This document shows positions 1-8,876 of a stretch of 64,000 nucleotides of DNA, in pieces. Both the position numbers and the translations under genes were made by a program. Every line of letters begins with the position of its first letter. The first letter of the stretch is position 1. Below the pieces are notes generated by a model, which was not told the DNA's origin, searched no databases, and saw nothing but the letters and a program-made list of their open reading frames with translations. This DNA comes from Rhodospirillaceae bacterium (lineage in GTDB: Bacteria; Pseudomonadota; Alphaproteobacteria; UBA828), in NCBI GenBank assembly GCA_002728135.1, contig PBVE01000018.1, positions 62,001 through 126,000 on the forward strand. The letters run 5' to 3'.

Positions 1-622
1 CATAAGCATTTAGTACAGCTGTATTTGCACGCTCGTATTCTCTCCACTCTCTTGTAATTTCGTGACTCGCAGTAATCGAAATATCTGGCAAATTCTTTCG
101 TAAATATTCTGCACATATAATTTCATGTTGTGGAGAAGAATAACTGTGCAAAAAAACAACAGCTATTGCTTCAACATTTTCAGAAATACAGATCTTAACT
201 ATATCCTCTAATTCCTTTATAGACAGAGGCTTAATTATATTGCCAGAAGCATCTAGTCTTTCTTCAACCTCAAACCTTAACCTTCTAGGAACAAAGGGTT
301 TCGGTTTTTGAAACCTTAGATTGTAAAGGTCTGGACGATTACCCCTTGCAATTTCTAATACATCTCTAAATCCTTTTGTGGTTATTAAAGCTGTCTTAGC
401 CCCCTTCCGCTCAGTAATTGCGTTAATAACCGTTGTACCTCCATGTACAAAAAAAGTTATTGTTTCTGATTCAATATCGGCAAGCTTTATTGAATTTAAA
501 ACACCATTAGTTAGGTCTTTAGGAGTTGTAAGAGACTTTTCAGCAACTAATGCTCCGGTTTGATCATCAAAATGTACAAGATCCGTAAACGTACCTCCAA
601 TATCGACCGCCATACGACCCAT
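1..622 (-). CDS. hyuA: Hydantoinase/oxoprolinase subunit A (HyuA), N-terminal part, cut by window edge
   Basis: The minus strand reads open from an ATG at 622 to the window edge, about 207 codons. The N-terminus carries the ASKHA-type phosphate-binding motif VDIGGTFTD (residues about 6-14), and downstream HGGTTVINAITER and ITTKGFRD are typical of the Hydant_A_N / hydantoinase A family. HyuA with HyuB forms ATP-dependent hydantoinase or oxoprolinase enzymes that open cyclic amides. The start overlaps the stop of hyuB by one base (TGATG), so the two are translationally coupled. The C-terminal half lies outside the window. Substrate is not determinable; the LLM and SDR genes upstream suggest a dedicated catabolic operon. 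Confidence 0.93.
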   Translation of the reverse strand, partial: MGRMAVDIGGTFTDLVHFDDQTGALVAEKSLTTPKDLTNGVLNSIKLADIESETITFFVHGGTTVINAITERKGAKTALITTKGFRDVLEIARGNRPDLYNLRFQKPKPFVPRRLRFEVEERLDASGNIIKPLSIKELEDIVKICISENVEAIAVVFLHSYSSPQHEIICAEYLRKNLPDISITASHEITREWREYERANTAVLNAY

Positions 623-2367
623 CAATGATCCCCTAATCTTAAGGTAGCAGTTAAATTAGAATCAACATTCCCGTTTTCATCAAGAGAAACACCAAAATCT
701 TTCTCTGCTGTCTCTTTATTTATATATCCATCCAAAAAATCTTCCTGTACTTCTTTAACTGGTCTTTTATAAGGTTTTCCAAAACCTCCTCCTCCACCAG
801 TAACAATTCTTACCAAGTCACCTGAATTTAAATCTTTGTGTGATATTCGTGAAATTCGCTCAACTGAATCTCCACTGACGATTTCCATGTAATTTAAAGA
901 TCCATTTTTTCCGCCCATTAAGCCCCAAGGAGTCTCGATATTTCTGCCAAAGCTACAATATGTATGTGCACCGTTAATAAGTACTTCAAACTCTCTAATT
1001 ACCCCAAAGCCTCCTCTCCAACGTCCAGCACCTACACCCCCTTCAGTATTTAAAGCATATTTATTTATTCTTAGTGGAAACTTTGCCTCAAATAACTCAA
1101 TTGAATAATTGTATGTATCACCATCAGTCGTTGCAATTAATGCACCAGTACCATCACAATTTGATTGAGCTCCCCACCCACCTATTGCAGGCTCAATATG
1201 AACAAACATTTCTTTAGTACTTGGATCTTCACCAAAAAAATACGCACCACATAGGCTCATATAGCTTCCTGCACTTAACTTATCTGGTGCCAGCTCTGCA
1301 AGTGCACGCCAAACCAATTCAGATGCTTGTGCAGAACCTTCATAATACCAACCCGTTGGAGCAGGCTTTGTAGCTGTAAAAATTGTACCTTCTGGGCAAA
1401 TTATAGTTAAAGGTCTGAACCATCCCTCATTTGATGGTCCTTGAGGATCGACTAGGGCTTTGAAAACTGTCTTCACTGCTGAGCTCAATGCACCATAGGC
1501 ACAATTTATTGGGCCATCTCTTTGAGGACTTGATCCTGTAAAGTCAAATGTCATTTTATCATCTGAAATTCTAACCTCTGCACAAACAGGAATTTGCTCA
1601 TTAGTTATACCATCCCCATCCACATAGTCATTGGCATAATAAATTCCATTAGGAAGTTGCTTTATTGCTTGTAGAGATAAAAGTTCACTTGAGTCTAAAA
1701 TATAAGAATATGTATCTCTAACAACTTCTGATCCATATTTATCAAAAATTTCACGTAGACGTGTTTCTGCAATTCTTACAGCTGCAAGTTCTGCATTAAA
1801 ATCTCCAATGCACATTGTTGGTAAACGTGTATTTTCTCGGATTAACTCAAGTATATCTTGCTGCACAATATCATCTCTACAAACACGCAACCCTGGAAAT
1901 CTAATACCTTCCTGATATATCTCAGTTGCACTTGGTGAAATACTCCCTGCAACAGCACCGCCAACCTCACTCCAATGAGCAACCGCTATTGCAAAAGCTT
2001 CTAAATTATCATTTATAAAAACTGGTTTTATTAATGCGATGTCACAAGTATGAGTTCCACCATCAAAAGGGTCATTAGTCATAAAAACATCACCCGGCTT
2101 AATATCATCTGCAAAGCGTCTGAGAATGCTTTTAACTTGCAGGCCAAAAGTGCCTGTAAAAAGAGTTATTCCGTTTGTCTGGACTATCAATTGACCGCGA
2201 GGATCACAAACACCGCAAGCAAAATCTAGCACCTCATAAATCACCGGGCTCATAGAACAACGAGCTATAACAATTCCCATCTCATCGGCTGCAGCTAAAA
2301 GCTTACCTCTAATGATTTCATGCGTGACTAAATCTGGAACAGTTGATCTATATGAATTTTCAGACAC
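622..2367 (-). CDS. hyuB: Hydantoinase/oxoprolinase subunit B (HyuB)
   Basis: A 581-residue protein of normal length for the hydantoinase B / N-methylhydantoinase B family. Family hallmarks are TNDPFDGGTH at residues 97-106, a metal-site-like segment, and a glycine-rich GGGGGFGKP near residue 525. The partner subunit A follows with a one-base TGATG overlap, so this is a two-subunit ATP-dependent cyclic amide hydrolase or carboxylase. The start is a GTG at 2367; AAGG lies immediately before it, too close to be a good ribosome binding site. The SDR gene ends 56 bases upstream on the same strand, consistent with one operon. Substrate (hydantoin, oxoproline, acetone-like ketone) is unknown. Confidence 0.93.
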   Translation of the reverse strand: MSENSYRSTVPDLVTHEIIRGKLLAAADEMGIVIARCSMSPVIYEVLDFACGVCDPRGQLIVQTNGITLFTGTFGLQVKSILRRFADDIKPGDVFMTNDPFDGGTHTCDIALIKPVFINDNLEAFAIAVAHWSEVGGAVAGSISPSATEIYQEGIRFPGLRVCRDDIVQQDILELIRENTRLPTMCIGDFNAELAAVRIAETRLREIFDKYGSEVVRDTYSYILDSSELLSLQAIKQLPNGIYYANDYVDGDGITNEQIPVCAEVRISDDKMTFDFTGSSPQRDGPINCAYGALSSAVKTVFKALVDPQGPSNEGWFRPLTIICPEGTIFTATKPAPTGWYYEGSAQASELVWRALAELAPDKLSAGSYMSLCGAYFFGEDPSTKEMFVHIEPAIGGWGAQSNCDGTGALIATTDGDTYNYSIELFEAKFPLRINKYALNTEGGVGAGRWRGGFGVIREFEVLINGAHTYCSFGRNIETPWGLMGGKNGSLNYMEIVSGDSVERISRISHKDLNSGDLVRIVTGGGGGFGKPYKRPVKEVQEDFLDGYINKETAEKDFGVSLDENGNVDSNLTATLRLGDH

Positions 2368-2423
2368 CTTATTTTTCCAATTGAAAATTAGTTAAAAAAT
2401 AAATACTCATAATTAAATATTAA

Positions 2424-3140
2424 TTAGAAATCATTACGTCCTACACTTGACCCTCCGCAAACGTGTAGAGTTTGACCAGTTATAAAGGCTGCTTCATTTC
2501 CTAGAAAAAACATTACTGCAGCTGCAACATCATCAGGTGTACCTATTCTTCCAAGAGGTATATTAGCTAGTGATGAGCGCGTTCTCTGACTATCAGAAGG
2601 ATTTGCTTGAGTATAAAGCTCAGTCGCAATTGGACCAGGGCAAACTGTATTAGAAGTAACCCCATATTCGGCGAGTTCTAAAGCCCAAGTTCGACTAAGA
2701 GAAATAAGTGCGCCTTTACTTGCTGAATAATTTGTTCGGAGAGGCTTACCAAGAACAGTTCTACTGGCAATATTTACTATACGACCAAATTTTCTTGACT
2801 CCATTCCTGGCAATAAAGCTTTTGCACATAAAATAGCTGTCTTAACATTAATATTCATCACAGATGCAAAATCTAAAGTCGTACTATCTCTTAGATATGC
2901 AGGGCTTACTATTCCCACATTATTAACTAAACGTGTTATGTCCCCTTTTTGAAGTGATAATTCTAATGCGTTGTTTGTTGCATTTTCATCAGAAAGATCA
3001 ACTTGTATAAAATCACATTTGATATCCTCTGGTGAGATTTTATCAAGAATTATTACATCAAATCCTGCTTCAACCAATGAAGAAGAGATGGCACGGCCAA
3101 TGCCGCGCGCACCTCCAGTGACTAGTGCTCGGATAGACAC
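2424..3140 (-). CDS. Short-chain dehydrogenase/reductase (classical SDR)
   Basis: 238 residues, classical SDR fold. The cofactor motif TGGARGIG is at residues 8-15, the NNVG motif (usually NNAG) at 73-76, the catalytic Ser near 126, and YSASK with Tyr138 and Lys142. The C-terminus has the usual cofactor loop (CPGPIATEL) and GGSS ending. It probably oxidises or reduces an alcohol or keto intermediate with NAD(P)H. The start is a GTG at 3140. It lies 23 bases after the LLM oxidoreductase gene and upstream of hyuBA on the same strand, so it likely acts in the same pathway. Substrate is not recognisable from sequence. Confidence 0.92.
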   Translation of the reverse strand: MSIRALVTGGARGIGRAISSSLVEAGFDVIILDKISPEDIKCDFIQVDLSDENATNNALELSLQKGDITRLVNNVGIVSPAYLRDSTTLDFASVMNINVKTAILCAKALLPGMESRKFGRIVNIASRTVLGKPLRTNYSASKGALISLSRTWALELAEYGVTSNTVCPGPIATELYTQANPSDSQRTRSSLANIPLGRIGTPDDVAAAVMFFLGNEAAFITGQTLHVCGGSSVGRNDF

Positions 3141-3163
3141 CCTTAATAGCTCAAAATATTTTT

Positions 3164-4267
3164 CTATTCAGCTGCTGACTGGGCACCAAGTGCAGAATTA
3201 AGTTTTGGCATTACTTCTTTAGCCAAAAGCTCCATTGAGCGTTTCATTGATTCTGGATGCACCCAATCTTGAGCCGTATGTAAAAGAGTACCGAAATGCC
3301 CTACTTCATCTCTAAAAGCTAAAATCTTTTCAATGACTGTTTCAGGGCTTCCTGCAATTACAAAGTTATCTCGCAAGGCTTCATAGGAGAGTTCATCTGC
3401 GTTGTCACCTTGGTTAACAACAAAGGGGCCTTTCATTTGAGCTCTATCAAATATTTTGAATAGATACTCATAGTAGAAATCAGCAGATTCACCAATTGTT
3501 TTTACATGTGATTCAGCTTCAGCGTCAGTATCAGCAACATGAATATTTCTAGCTACCCTCCAACGCTCACGATCGGCAACCCTTCCCTGCTTCTCTGTTT
3601 CTTCAGCGTAAACTTCCCAATGACTCTTAACTGACCAGTTTCCTATAAAGTTAGCACTTATTGGATCAAAGTCCTGCTGGGCAGCATATTTATGAGAAGA
3701 TGAAAAAGGACTCATAGCTGAAATAGCAAATTTAGGGTGTGGTTGTTGCAAAGGCTTACACATTTGCCCCAAACCTATATCCTCATAAACCCAATCTTTT
3801 ATAGATACGTTCCAGTATTTACCCTTAATATCATAAGGAGGATCGCCAGCCCATATTTCTCTAATCATATCTATGGACTCTTTCATCATTTCGTTACGAT
3901 CAGAATCCATTGTTCCAAGCAACTCAAAATCTGATGGCAAACCACCTGGTCCAACTCCCATGATAAATCTACCACCTGATAGATGGTCAAACATAGCAGC
4001 TTGGCCGGCTACTACAGCAGGGTGATACTGAGGCAAACACATTACGCCTGTACCAAAACGTATATTTTTTGTAGCTCGAACTAAACTTGCGAAAAAAATT
4101 AATGGATTGGTTATCTGCTCCCCTGCTGAGCTATAGTGCTCTCCACACCATGCTTCTTCATAGCCAAGCTGGTCTGCATAAATAACAGCTTCGCAATCTT
4201 CGCTAAGGGCTTCCGCATAAGGTTTCTTAGGCGGATGAAGTGGCATCATAAAGAGTCCAAGCTTCAT
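3164..4267 (-). CDS. LLM-class flavin-dependent oxidoreductase (luciferase-like monooxygenase)
   Basis: 367 residues with the bacterial luciferase-like TIM barrel: GLFMMPLHPP near the N-terminus, EEAWCGEHY at 37-45, the family motif RFIMGVGPGG near 100-109, and the C-terminal substrate region GSPETVIEKI. Members use FMNH2 and O2 to oxidise or cleave small organics, with reduced flavin supplied by separate reductases; flavin reductase family genes at 28483 and 41125 could serve but are not linked. It is the first gene of a four-gene minus-strand operon (LLM, SDR, hyuB, hyuA). The operon context suggests oxygenation of a ring or amide before hydantoinase-type opening; that is inference. Confidence 0.92.
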   Translation of the reverse strand: MKLGLFMMPLHPPKKPYAEALSEDCEAVIYADQLGYEEAWCGEHYSSAGEQITNPLIFFASLVRATKNIRFGTGVMCLPQYHPAVVAGQAAMFDHLSGGRFIMGVGPGGLPSDFELLGTMDSDRNEMMKESIDMIREIWAGDPPYDIKGKYWNVSIKDWVYEDIGLGQMCKPLQQPHPKFAISAMSPFSSSHKYAAQQDFDPISANFIGNWSVKSHWEVYAEETEKQGRVADRERWRVARNIHVADTDAEAESHVKTIGESADFYYEYLFKIFDRAQMKGPFVVNQGDNADELSYEALRDNFVIAGSPETVIEKILAFRDEVGHFGTLLHTAQDWVHPESMKRSMELLAKEVMPKLNSALGAQSAAE

Positions 4268-4449
4268 TATATTGACTCCTTCTAGTCTAAATACTGTAAA
4301 TTGGTAATATTGTAGCGATCAATATCATAATACCCCAAGTACTAAAAGTTAAAAATTTACAATTTTACTTGAGTTATAGGGATATAAGGTGTCATTTGAA
4401 TTAATAAATACTTATAACAGAAACTAAATACAAAAGTGATATTATACCT

Positions 4450-5265
4450 ATGGCAAACATTTACAACCAAATTGACCTAGATATAGAGTCCTATCTTAAC
4501 TTCACACACCAAATAGCTGATGTTGCAAGTAATGTTATTAAACCTCTCTTTAGATCTAACCTTGAAATTACAGATAAAGGAGACAAAGAGAATAGGCTAT
4601 CCCAAGTTACTGAGGCAGACCGAGGTGCTGAAAGAGCTATGAGGTCATTAATAGAAGAAAAATTTCCTCAACATGGTATAATTGGGGAAGAATATGGTTA
4701 TACGAGAAGTCAATCTAAATATGTTTGGGTCCTAGATCCAATAGATGGAACTGACCCCTTCCTAGCTGGGCTTCCTACTTGGGGCTCATTAATTGCGCTT
4801 ATGATAGATGGTCGCTCCTGCATTGGTATGATGAATCAACCTATATTTGGAGAAAGATTTTACGGGAGTAAAAACGGAGCATTTCTGGGCCCTAAAAGAA
4901 TATCAACACGAAAATGTAAAAATTTAAAAGATGCTAGCCTCTCAATTACTTCGTTACAAATGTTAGCTAACAAATCTCAACTTGATGCATTTAAAGAAAT
5001 AGAAAAAAGAGTATTACAGCTTAGAGTTGGTGGAGACTGTTATAATTATGCTCTGCTAGCTGCTGGAAGTATAGATCTTGTGATTGAAGGGCAATTAGCA
5101 CCTTGGGATATTCAAGCACATATACCAATAATTGAGGCAGCGGGGGGGATTATAACAGATTGGAAAGGGAACGAAATAAAAGCAGGAGGTTGGGTAATCG
5201 CAGCTGGAGATCCCTATATCCACGAACAAGCCTTAGAGTTTTTATCTTTGGCAAATACTGAATAA
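4450..5265 (+). CDS. HisN-like histidinol-phosphatase / inositol monophosphatase family
   Basis: 271 residues with all metal motifs of the IMPase superfamily: TEAD at 54-57, GEEYG at 79-83, DPIDGTDPF at 96-104 and APWDIQAH around 217-224. The segment GLPTWGSLIAL after DPIDGT and RVGGDCYNYALLA (192-204) resemble HisN-type histidinol-phosphatases more than inositol phosphatases. It hydrolyses a phosphomonoester with Mg2+. Its stop overlaps the start of the CoA transferase by one base (TAATG), so it is first in a plus-strand operon whose other members handle CoA esters; whether it works for histidine synthesis or for that pathway cannot be decided here. Confidence 0.88.
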   Translation: MANIYNQIDLDIESYLNFTHQIADVASNVIKPLFRSNLEITDKGDKENRLSQVTEADRGAERAMRSLIEEKFPQHGIIGEEYGYTRSQSKYVWVLDPIDGTDPFLAGLPTWGSLIALMIDGRSCIGMMNQPIFGERFYGSKNGAFLGPKRISTRKCKNLKDASLSITSLQMLANKSQLDAFKEIEKRVLQLRVGGDCYNYALLAAGSIDLVIEGQLAPWDIQAHIPIIEAAGGIITDWKGNEIKAGGWVIAAGDPYIHEQALEFLSLANTE

Positions 5266-6458
5266 TGACAAAAAACGATAGTTTGCCACTAAAAGGAATT
5301 TGCGTTTTAGATTTAACCAGATTTCGAGCCGGTCCGACATGTGTTAGACAATTATCTGATTGGGGGGCAAATGTAATGAAAATTGAAAAGCCTGATAAGA
5401 ACACAAGTAGTAATGAATATCTAGCATCAAGAAACGGGCCAGACTTTCAGAATCTTCATAGAAATAAAAAAAGTATAGTAATAGATTTAAAATCTAGGGA
5501 CGGGTATAAAATATTAATTGATTTAGTAAATAAAGCGGATGTTCTCGTTGAAAATTTTCGACCTAAAATCAAACATAAACTTAAAATTGATTATTCAATA
5601 TTAAACAATGTAAATCCCCGTCTCATTTACACTAGTATATCTGGATTTGGCCAGTCTGGCCCCTACTCTGATAGACCTGGGTTTGATCAAGTTGCCCAAG
5701 GTATGGGAGGACTAATGTCCGTAACTGGATTTAAGGGACAAACTCCTACTAGAGCAGGTATTCCTGTAGCCGATTTATCTGCAGGTTTGTATGGTGCGAT
5801 AGGAGTTCTACTTGCATTATACGATCGGGAAAAAACGGGAAAAGGTACATGGGTTCGTACTTCACTTCTACAAGCAATGGTTTCAATGATGGACTTTCAA
5901 GGAGCAAGATGGCTCTATTCTGATGAACTCCCTGAGCAAGCTGGAAACGATCATCCAACTACTGTTCCAACAGGAGTATTTCCAACACTAGATGGATTCA
6001 TTAACATAGCAACAGCTGGTGAAACAATTTATGCACGTTTGTGTGAAGCCTTAAATACTGATGAATTAATTAATAATAAAGAATTTAGTAATGCCGAAGC
6101 ACGATCTCTAAATAGAATCACCCTAAATAAAATAATTTCTAATCAAACATCAAAAAAAAGCACTGAATTCTGGATATCTAAGCTTAATAAACTTGGGGTC
6201 CCTTGTGGACCCATTAATAATATGAAAGAAGTATTCTCTGATCCACAGGTCAAATATTTAGAATTAGCAAAACATTACCAGCACAAAACTCTAGGAACAA
6301 AAAAAATCCTTGGACAAGCATTAGAGTATGGTGAGAATAAATTTGAAATAAATAATGGTGCTCCAACACTGGGAGAGCATACGGATGAAATTTTAAAATG
6401 GTTAGGATATAATCGTACAAAAATAGGGAAACTTAGAAAGAATAAAATCGTCAGTTAA
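5265..6458 (+). CDS. CaiB/BaiF-type CoA-transferase (class III)
   Basis: 397 residues, the normal length for family III CoA transferases. The N-terminal part has LKGICVLDLTRFRAGP, then LKSRDG, VENFRP and ISGFGQSGPY. The catalytic Asp that forms the acyl-enzyme anhydride is Asp170 in IPVADLSAG. These enzymes move CoA between a donor and an organic acid. The gene overlaps the upstream phosphatase by one base and is followed 31 bases later by a crotonase, so the product probably activates an acid that is then processed by that enzyme. Substrate is unknown. Confidence 0.93.
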   Translation: MTKNDSLPLKGICVLDLTRFRAGPTCVRQLSDWGANVMKIEKPDKNTSSNEYLASRNGPDFQNLHRNKKSIVIDLKSRDGYKILIDLVNKADVLVENFRPKIKHKLKIDYSILNNVNPRLIYTSISGFGQSGPYSDRPGFDQVAQGMGGLMSVTGFKGQTPTRAGIPVADLSAGLYGAIGVLLALYDREKTGKGTWVRTSLLQAMVSMMDFQGARWLYSDELPEQAGNDHPTTVPTGVFPTLDGFINIATAGETIYARLCEALNTDELINNKEFSNAEARSLNRITLNKIISNQTSKKSTEFWISKLNKLGVPCGPINNMKEVFSDPQVKYLELAKHYQHKTLGTKKILGQALEYGENKFEINNGAPTLGEHTDEILKWLGYNRTKIGKLRKNKIVS

Positions 6459-6489
6459 TTCAATATTTCAAACGAAAAAAGAAAATTCA

Positions 6490-7296
6490 ATGCCTGAGAT
6501 AATTAAAACTGGAAGTAACAATTTACTAGCATCCATAGATGGTCAAATAGGCAAAATTATATTTAATAAACCGGAAAAACATAATGCTGTATGCATAAAG
6601 ATGTGGAAGTCATTAAAAAACATCTTGGAAGAGTTTAATAACACAAAATCACTTAGAGTTATTATGCTAGCTGGTGCCGGAGAAAAAGCTTTTATCTCTG
6701 GAGCAGATATTTCTGAGTTTGAAAAAACTAGAACTGAAAAAAAAGATGTATTTGAATATGATAAAATTGCTGAAGGTGCGACTCAAATACTTTACGAAAG
6801 CACTAAGCCAACTATAGCTGTTATTCAAGGATATTGTATTGGTGGGGGATTAGGCATAGCTGCGGCTTGCGATATTAGAATAGCATCAGAGAATGCAACC
6901 TTTGCTATTCCAGCTGCAAAACTCGGACTTGGATATCGTTCTAAAAATCTTCAACGTGTTGTGCAATTAGTAGGGCCATCATTTGCAACAGAAATTATAG
7001 TTACGGCAAGACAATTCAACGTCCAAGAGGCATACGAAATGGGATTAGTCAACCGAGTAGTAAAACATTCACAATTAAATTCATTTTCTGGAGAATATGC
7101 AGACTCCATATCAAATAATGCTCCTATGACTATATTCGCCGCAAAAACAGCAATCCGTTATATGCAACAACAAAACCATAAATTTGATGATAATTATCTT
7201 AATAGTTTAGTTGATCAATGTTTCTCAAGTGAGGATTATGCTGAAGGTCGTAATGCCTTTCGTGAAAAACGCAAACCAACTTTCAGTGGAAAATAA
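6490..7296 (+). CDS. Crotonase-fold enoyl-CoA hydratase/isomerase family protein, non-canonical active site
   Basis: 268 residues with the crotonase oxyanion-hole motifs ISGAD (69-73) and YCIGGGLG (115-122). At the two positions where enoyl-CoA hydratases carry catalytic Glu, this protein has Gly122 (after GGGL) and Ala142 (IPAAKLGLGY), so classical syn-hydration chemistry is unlikely. Related crotonase subfamilies act as isomerases, decarboxylases or hydrolases. It sits between a CaiB-type CoA transferase and a glyoxalase-II-like hydrolase, so its substrate is likely the CoA ester made by the former. The fold is clear; the reaction is not. Confidence 0.9.
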   Translation: MPEIIKTGSNNLLASIDGQIGKIIFNKPEKHNAVCIKMWKSLKNILEEFNNTKSLRVIMLAGAGEKAFISGADISEFEKTRTEKKDVFEYDKIAEGATQILYESTKPTIAVIQGYCIGGGLGIAAACDIRIASENATFAIPAAKLGLGYRSKNLQRVVQLVGPSFATEIIVTARQFNVQEAYEMGLVNRVVKHSQLNSFSGEYADSISNNAPMTIFAAKTAIRYMQQQNHKFDDNYLNSLVDQCFSSEDYAEGRNAFREKRKPTFSGK

Positions 7297-7333
7297 TGCT
7301 TATCCTATTACTTTACAGAGGACATGTATAACA

Positions 7334-8125
7334 ATGATAATTAAACAATTATGGACCGGCAATTCATACCGCAACTTTAACTATCTTGTTGTTTGTTCAG
7401 AAACTGGAGAGACGGCAGCTATAGACCCACTAGACCATAAACAATGCCTAAATACAGCAAAAGAAAATGGATGGAATATTACAAAAGTAATAAATACACA
7501 TGAACATGCTGATCATATTGGAGGAAACGAAGTTGTTATAAAATCTACTGGGGCATCATTATTAGCACACTCTGGATCAAAAGATTCAATTAACGGTATA
7601 AACATTGGACTTAATGACGGTGACATAGTCAAATTAGGTAACACAGTAGAACTGGAAGTGCTTAACACTCCGGGCCATACTATGAGCCATGTTTGTCTTC
7701 TTTCACTAGGTGACGAAAAAGCTCTTATATGTGGAGACACCTTGTTCAATGCTGGAGTAGGAAATTGCCACAACGGTGGACATCCAGAAGAATTATATTC
7801 AACTTTCAAGAACAAGCTTGCATTACTTCCTGATGATACAAAAATATTTCCTGGGCACGAATATTTGTCAAATAATCTGGAATTCACACTAGATAGGGAA
7901 CCATCAAATAAAAAGGCACGGAAACTCCTTGAAACTGCAAGGAATCAAGATCCAAATTCTCCACTCGTAACGACTCTAGGACTAGAAAAAGACATTAATA
8001 CATTTCTACGTCTAGAGAATCCTGAAATTATAGAACAATTAAAAATATCTTTCCCCAATCTGGCTGAAAACCCAGACCCTAAATCCATATTTTTAAAACT
8101 TAGGGAATTAAGAAATAACTGGTAA
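7334..8125 (+). CDS. Metallo-beta-lactamase-fold hydrolase, glyoxalase II (GloB)-like
   Basis: The ATG at 7334 gives 263 residues; an in-frame ATG at 7211 would overlap the crotonase gene by 86 bases and add a tail unrelated to the family, and AGAGG precedes 7334. The metal site is complete: THEHADH (His56, His58, Asp60, His61), GHTMSH (His115), CGDTLF (Asp135) and FPGHEY (His175). The C-terminal helical part with GHEYLSNNLEF and LEKDINTFLR matches hydroxyacylglutathione hydrolases. It hydrolyses a thioester, either S-lactoylglutathione or a CoA thioester from the upstream genes. A glyoxalase I gene lies far away at 58067. It is the last gene of the operon and converges on the nitroreductase. 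Confidence 0.88.
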   Translation: MIIKQLWTGNSYRNFNYLVVCSETGETAAIDPLDHKQCLNTAKENGWNITKVINTHEHADHIGGNEVVIKSTGASLLAHSGSKDSINGINIGLNDGDIVKLGNTVELEVLNTPGHTMSHVCLLSLGDEKALICGDTLFNAGVGNCHNGGHPEELYSTFKNKLALLPDDTKIFPGHEYLSNNLEFTLDREPSNKKARKLLETARNQDPNSPLVTTLGLEKDINTFLRLENPEIIEQLKISFPNLAENPDPKSIFLKLRELRNNW

Positions 8126-8130
8126 AAATT

Positions 8131-8805
8131 TCACTCATATCCAAAGAATTTCGCAAATACTGATGTTGACTCTCTACCTGTTATGAATTGATTAGCAACT
8201 TCTTCCTTATTTTCATACCCTATTGCCATGCCACAAACTAGAGTTTCATTCTCTGGTATTGGCAATAATTCTCTTACCTTCTGATGATGGTATACCCAAG
8301 CTGCCTGAGGACACGTCTCAAGCCCAAAATTTCGGGAGACAAGCATAACGTTCTGAATAAACATACCAATATCAAGCCAACTGCCAATTTCCATATCAGA
8401 ATCAATTGTAAAAAAGATTCCTACAGGTGCACCAAAAAAATTATAGTTTTTTAGCTGCTGTTTAAAAGCCCCTTCTCTATCCCCCTTTTGAATTCCAAGA
8501 ATACCATACAGACCCCAACCTGTTGCCCTTCTCCGTCCTAAATAGGGTTCACGCCATTTTGTAGGATAGTATTGATATTGTGGAGTCTCATCTTTTGGAT
8601 AATCTATTCTATATTGTATGAAATTATCTGAAAAATTTCTCTTAAATTCTCCTGAGATTACATAAACCTTCCATGGTTGTGTATTGCTTCCTGAAGGAGC
8701 ACGTGAAGAAATCTGTAGTATTTTATCTATAACCTCCCTAGGGATTTCTTGATCTAAAAAACCTCTTACTGATTTTCTTTTCTCAATAGCTTCAACAATA
8801 TTCAT
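8131..8805 (-). CDS. Nitroreductase family FMN oxidoreductase
   Basis: 224 residues, FMN-dependent nitroreductase fold. The N-terminus has RKSVRGF (10-16) and SSRAPSGSNTQPW near 32-44, the FMN-binding start of NfsB-type enzymes; the C-terminal part has CPQAAW and VCGMAIGYEN. Homodimers reduce nitro compounds, quinones or enones with NAD(P)H. The gene is alone on the minus strand, with only 5 bases separating its stop from that of the convergent hydrolase; no terminator is seen between them. The natural substrate cannot be told. Confidence 0.9.
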   Translation of the reverse strand: MNIVEAIEKRKSVRGFLDQEIPREVIDKILQISSRAPSGSNTQPWKVYVISGEFKRNFSDNFIQYRIDYPKDETPQYQYYPTKWREPYLGRRRATGWGLYGILGIQKGDREGAFKQQLKNYNFFGAPVGIFFTIDSDMEIGSWLDIGMFIQNVMLVSRNFGLETCPQAAWVYHHQKVRELLPIPENETLVCGMAIGYENKEEVANQFITGRESTSVFAKFFGYE

Positions 8806-8876
8806 AAAATAGTCCTCATATATAGAATCTATGAATTCTCATTTATATTACATGATAAAGATTATCTTCCATCAAC

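Noticed and set aside
7211-7333. Earlier ATG for the glyoxalase-II-like gene
   Set aside because: The extra 41 residues overlap the crotonase coding region and do not match the family; the ATG at 7334 follows an AGAGG site.
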